Made by a program: the position numbers and the translations under genes
The notes under the pieces: generated by a model
Database searches by the model: none
Told to the model about the DNA's origin: nothing
The model's input: only the letters and a program-made list of their open reading frames with translations
Shown: positions 62,405 through 64,000 of the stretch, piece after piece
Layout: the number at the start of each line of letters is the position of its first letter
How positions within the stretch are numbered: position 1 is the stretch's first letter
NCBI RefSeq assembly: GCF_033025475.1
Contig: NZ_CP130322.1
Span: 372,001-436,000 of the forward strand
DNA from: Sphingomonas sp. C3-2
GTDB lineage: Bacteria; Pseudomonadota; Alphaproteobacteria; Sphingomonadales; Sphingomonadaceae
DNA length: 64,000 nt
Direction: 5' to 3'

Positions 62405-64000
62405 TCGCAGCAGTTCGACGCCGGAATCGCGTTCGAAGAGATAGAGGGCTGTTCGAGCCGCCTGCCCGCGCTCGCCCAGCAGTCCGCCATCCCGGTCGAC
62501 GAGCAAACGTGCATCATCCGTCGCCATCGGCAGGAATTGCTGCAGTTGTTCGGGGCTGGCGAGCCTGAAACGCGCCTCGCCCGATTGGCGTGTGCCGAGG
62601 ATTTCGCCTGCACCGCGCAAACGCAGATCCTCTTCGGCAACCAGAAACCCGTCATTGGTTTCGCGCATGAGGGCAAGCCGCGCCCGCGCGGTCTCGCTGA
62701 GCGCCCGCCCACGCAACAACACACAGACCGAACGCCCGCTTCCACGCCCAACCCGTCCGCGCAACTGGTGCAACTGCGCCAGGCCAAAGCGCTCCGCCCC
62801 CTCGATGATGATGAGCGTCGCGTTGGGAACATCCACCCCCACCTCGATCACGGTGGTTGCCACCAGCAACTGCGTATCGGCACGCTGAAAGGCCGCCATC
62901 ACGGCATCTTTCTCGGGCCCCTTCATCCGGCCATGGACAAGGCCGACCTTGTCTCCGAACCGGGCACGCAGCAGTTCGGCCCGTGCCTCGGCCGCCGCCT
63001 GATCGCTTTTCTCACTTTCCTCGACAAGCGGGCACACCCAGTAGGCCTGCCCGCCCGATGCGATGTGACGCGCCACGCCGTCCACCACCTCGTCCAGCCG
63101 CTCGTCCGAAATCACCCGGGTTTCGATCGGCTGGCGTCCCGGCGGCATCTCATCGAGCCGGCTGACGTCCATCTCGCCATAATGGGTCAAGGTCAGCGTG
63201 CGCGGGATCGGGGTTGCCGTCATCACCAGCAAATGCGGCGGGCGAACACCCTTTTGGGACAGCATCAACCGCTGCGCCACGCCGAAGCGGTGCTGCTCGT
63301 CGACCACGGCAAGCCCCAGATTACGGTAATTCACACCCTGCTGGAAAATCGCATGGGTGCCGATCAGGATATCGATCGAACCATCGGCCAGGCCCATCAA
63401 CGTTGCTTCGCGGGCCTTGCCCTTGTCACGCCCCGTCAGGATCGCGACGGACACGGGAAGCCCGGTCAATTGGCGCGAGATATTCTCATAATGCTGGCGC
63501 GCGAGAATTTCGGTCGGTGCCAGCAACGCGCCCTGCGTCCCCGCCTCCACGGCTGCCAGCAGGGACATGAGCGCGACCAGCGTCTTGCCTGAACCGACAT
63601 CACCCTGCAGCAGACGAAGCATCGGCTGTTCCTGCTGCATATCGCCCTCAATCTCCGCGATCGTGCGGCGTTGCGCTCCAGTCGGCGCATAGGGCAGTTT
63701 CAGCGCGTCGCGCAGCCGTCCGTCACCATGGAGCGGCACGCCCCGGCGTTTGCGGGTGGAGGCGCGCACCAGCATCAGTGCGAGCTGGTTGGCATATACC
63801 TCGTCATAAGCCAGCCGTGCCCGCGCCAACTGGTCCGCAGGATCGGCATGGACCCGCGCCAAGGCCTCGCGCCATTTGGGCCAGCCATATTTCTCGACCA
63901 CGCTCGGTTCGACCCATTCGGGCAGATTGGGCGCACGCTCCAGCGCCTGTTCGGCCAGATTGGCGAGCCGTTTTCCGCTCATTCCCTCGGACAGCGGATA
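62396..64000 (-). CDS. recG: ATP-dependent DNA helicase RecG, 3' part (5' end outside window)
   Basis: A Holliday-junction and stalled-fork remodelling helicase. The window holds the C-terminal 534 residues of about 690; the frame is open to base 64000, reading YPLSEGMSG at the edge, which fits the end of the RecG wedge domain. Motifs seen are the Walker A QGDVGSGKT, DEQHRFGV (motif II), TATPIPRT (motif III) and the C-terminal region QLRGRVGRGSG. The protein is truncated only by the window edge, not broken. Confidence 0.97.
   Translation of the reverse strand, partial: YPLSEGMSGKRLANLAEQALERAPNLPEWVEPSVVEKYGWPKWREALARVHADPADQLARARLAYDEVYANQLALMLVRASTRKRRGVPLHGDGRLRDALKLPYAPTGAQRRTIAEIEGDMQQEQPMLRLLQGDVGSGKTLVALMSLLAAVEAGTQGALLAPTEILARQHYENISRQLTGLPVSVAILTGRDKGKAREATLMGLADGSIDILIGTHAIFQQGVNYRNLGLAVVDEQHRFGVAQRLMLSQKGVRPPHLLVMTATPIPRTLTLTHYGEMDVSRLDEMPPGRQPIETRVISDERLDEVVDGVARHIASGGQAYWVCPLVEESEKSDQAAAEARAELLRARFGDKVGLVHGRMKGPEKDAVMAAFQRADTQLLVATTVIEVGVDVPNATLIIIEGAERFGLAQLHQLRGRVGRGSGRSVCVLLRGRALSETARARLALMRETNDGFLVAEEDLRLRGAGEILGTRQSGEARFRLASPEQLQQFLPMATDDARLLVDRDGGLLGERGQAARTALYLFERDSGVELLRSG

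Overview
The window is a gene-dense, high-GC chromosomal segment of an alphaproteobacterium, most likely a member of the Sphingomonadaceae (Sphingomonas/Sphingopyxis-like). The basis is gene content and family type: pyruvate dehydrogenase E1-beta with a fused lipoyl domain, TrmFO, a COQ10/RatA protein next to lipA, a DUF4170 protein, a stand-alone MoxR/CoxE-type pair, and EcfG-like promoter motifs. No taxonomic search was possible. No insertion sequence, prophage, CRISPR array or rRNA operon is visible. Almost everything is a compact core genome, many genes overlap by 1 or 4 bases, and no gene-free gap exceeds 300 bases.

Layout. 1-7.2 kb: end of an unknown gene, pncC/cinA, a COQ10/RatA protein and lipA, carbonic anhydrase, ettA, an M28 peptidase and a repetitive lipoprotein. 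7.3-14.5 kb: an asparagine-synthase-like amidotransferase, tRNA-Pro, a LuxR-type regulator divergent from a cytochrome P450-ferredoxin pair, an FMN reductase and pirin, tRNA-Arg, and tRNA-Ile2(CAT). 14.5-20 kb: an atypical histidine kinase, an Lrp/AsnC regulator, a TPR protein, yaaA and an SDR. 20-28.8 kb: gyrA, DUF952, a membrane adenylate cyclase, a lysoplasmalogenase-like protein, DUF488, trmFO, an EF-hand protein and a phytoene-synthase-like protein. 28.9-32 kb: three Tad pilus-type proteins (one TadG with a VWA domain, two TadE-like). 32-36.3 kb: pdhB, pdhA, ftsB, eno. 36.5-38.4 kb: a four-gene membrane/stress-type cassette with an EcfG-like promoter. 38.5-49.3 kb: DUF4170, rhomboid protease, greA, carB, carA, yqeY, dnaG, rpoD. 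49.4-56.5 kb: a TonB-dependent receptor and a MoxR ATPase, separated from its expected VWA partner by two reverse-strand genes (a DUF1214 protein and a soluble chemotaxis-type transducer). 56.5-64 kb: anmK, tyrS, a BaiN/YhiN flavoprotein, a DEAD-box helicase, a DUF188 protein and the 3' part of recG.

Working units. Central information processing is concentrated here (gyrA, dnaG, rpoD, greA, tyrS, recG, ettA, trmFO), with pyrimidine/arginine precursor synthesis (carAB) and the lower-glycolysis-to-acetyl-CoA segment (eno, pdhAB, with lipA for lipoate). The more accessory parts are the LuxR/P450/ferredoxin locus, the Tad-like trio, the MoxR-VWA block and the stress-type cassette. I found no convincing wholly new defence or mobile system. 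The best leads are the EcfG-type cassette at 36.4-38.4 kb, the regulated P450 locus at 9.4-12.1 kb, the degenerate histidine kinase, the TadG protein with a large insertion, and a methionine at the fluoroquinolone-relevant position 87 (E. coli numbering) of GyrA.
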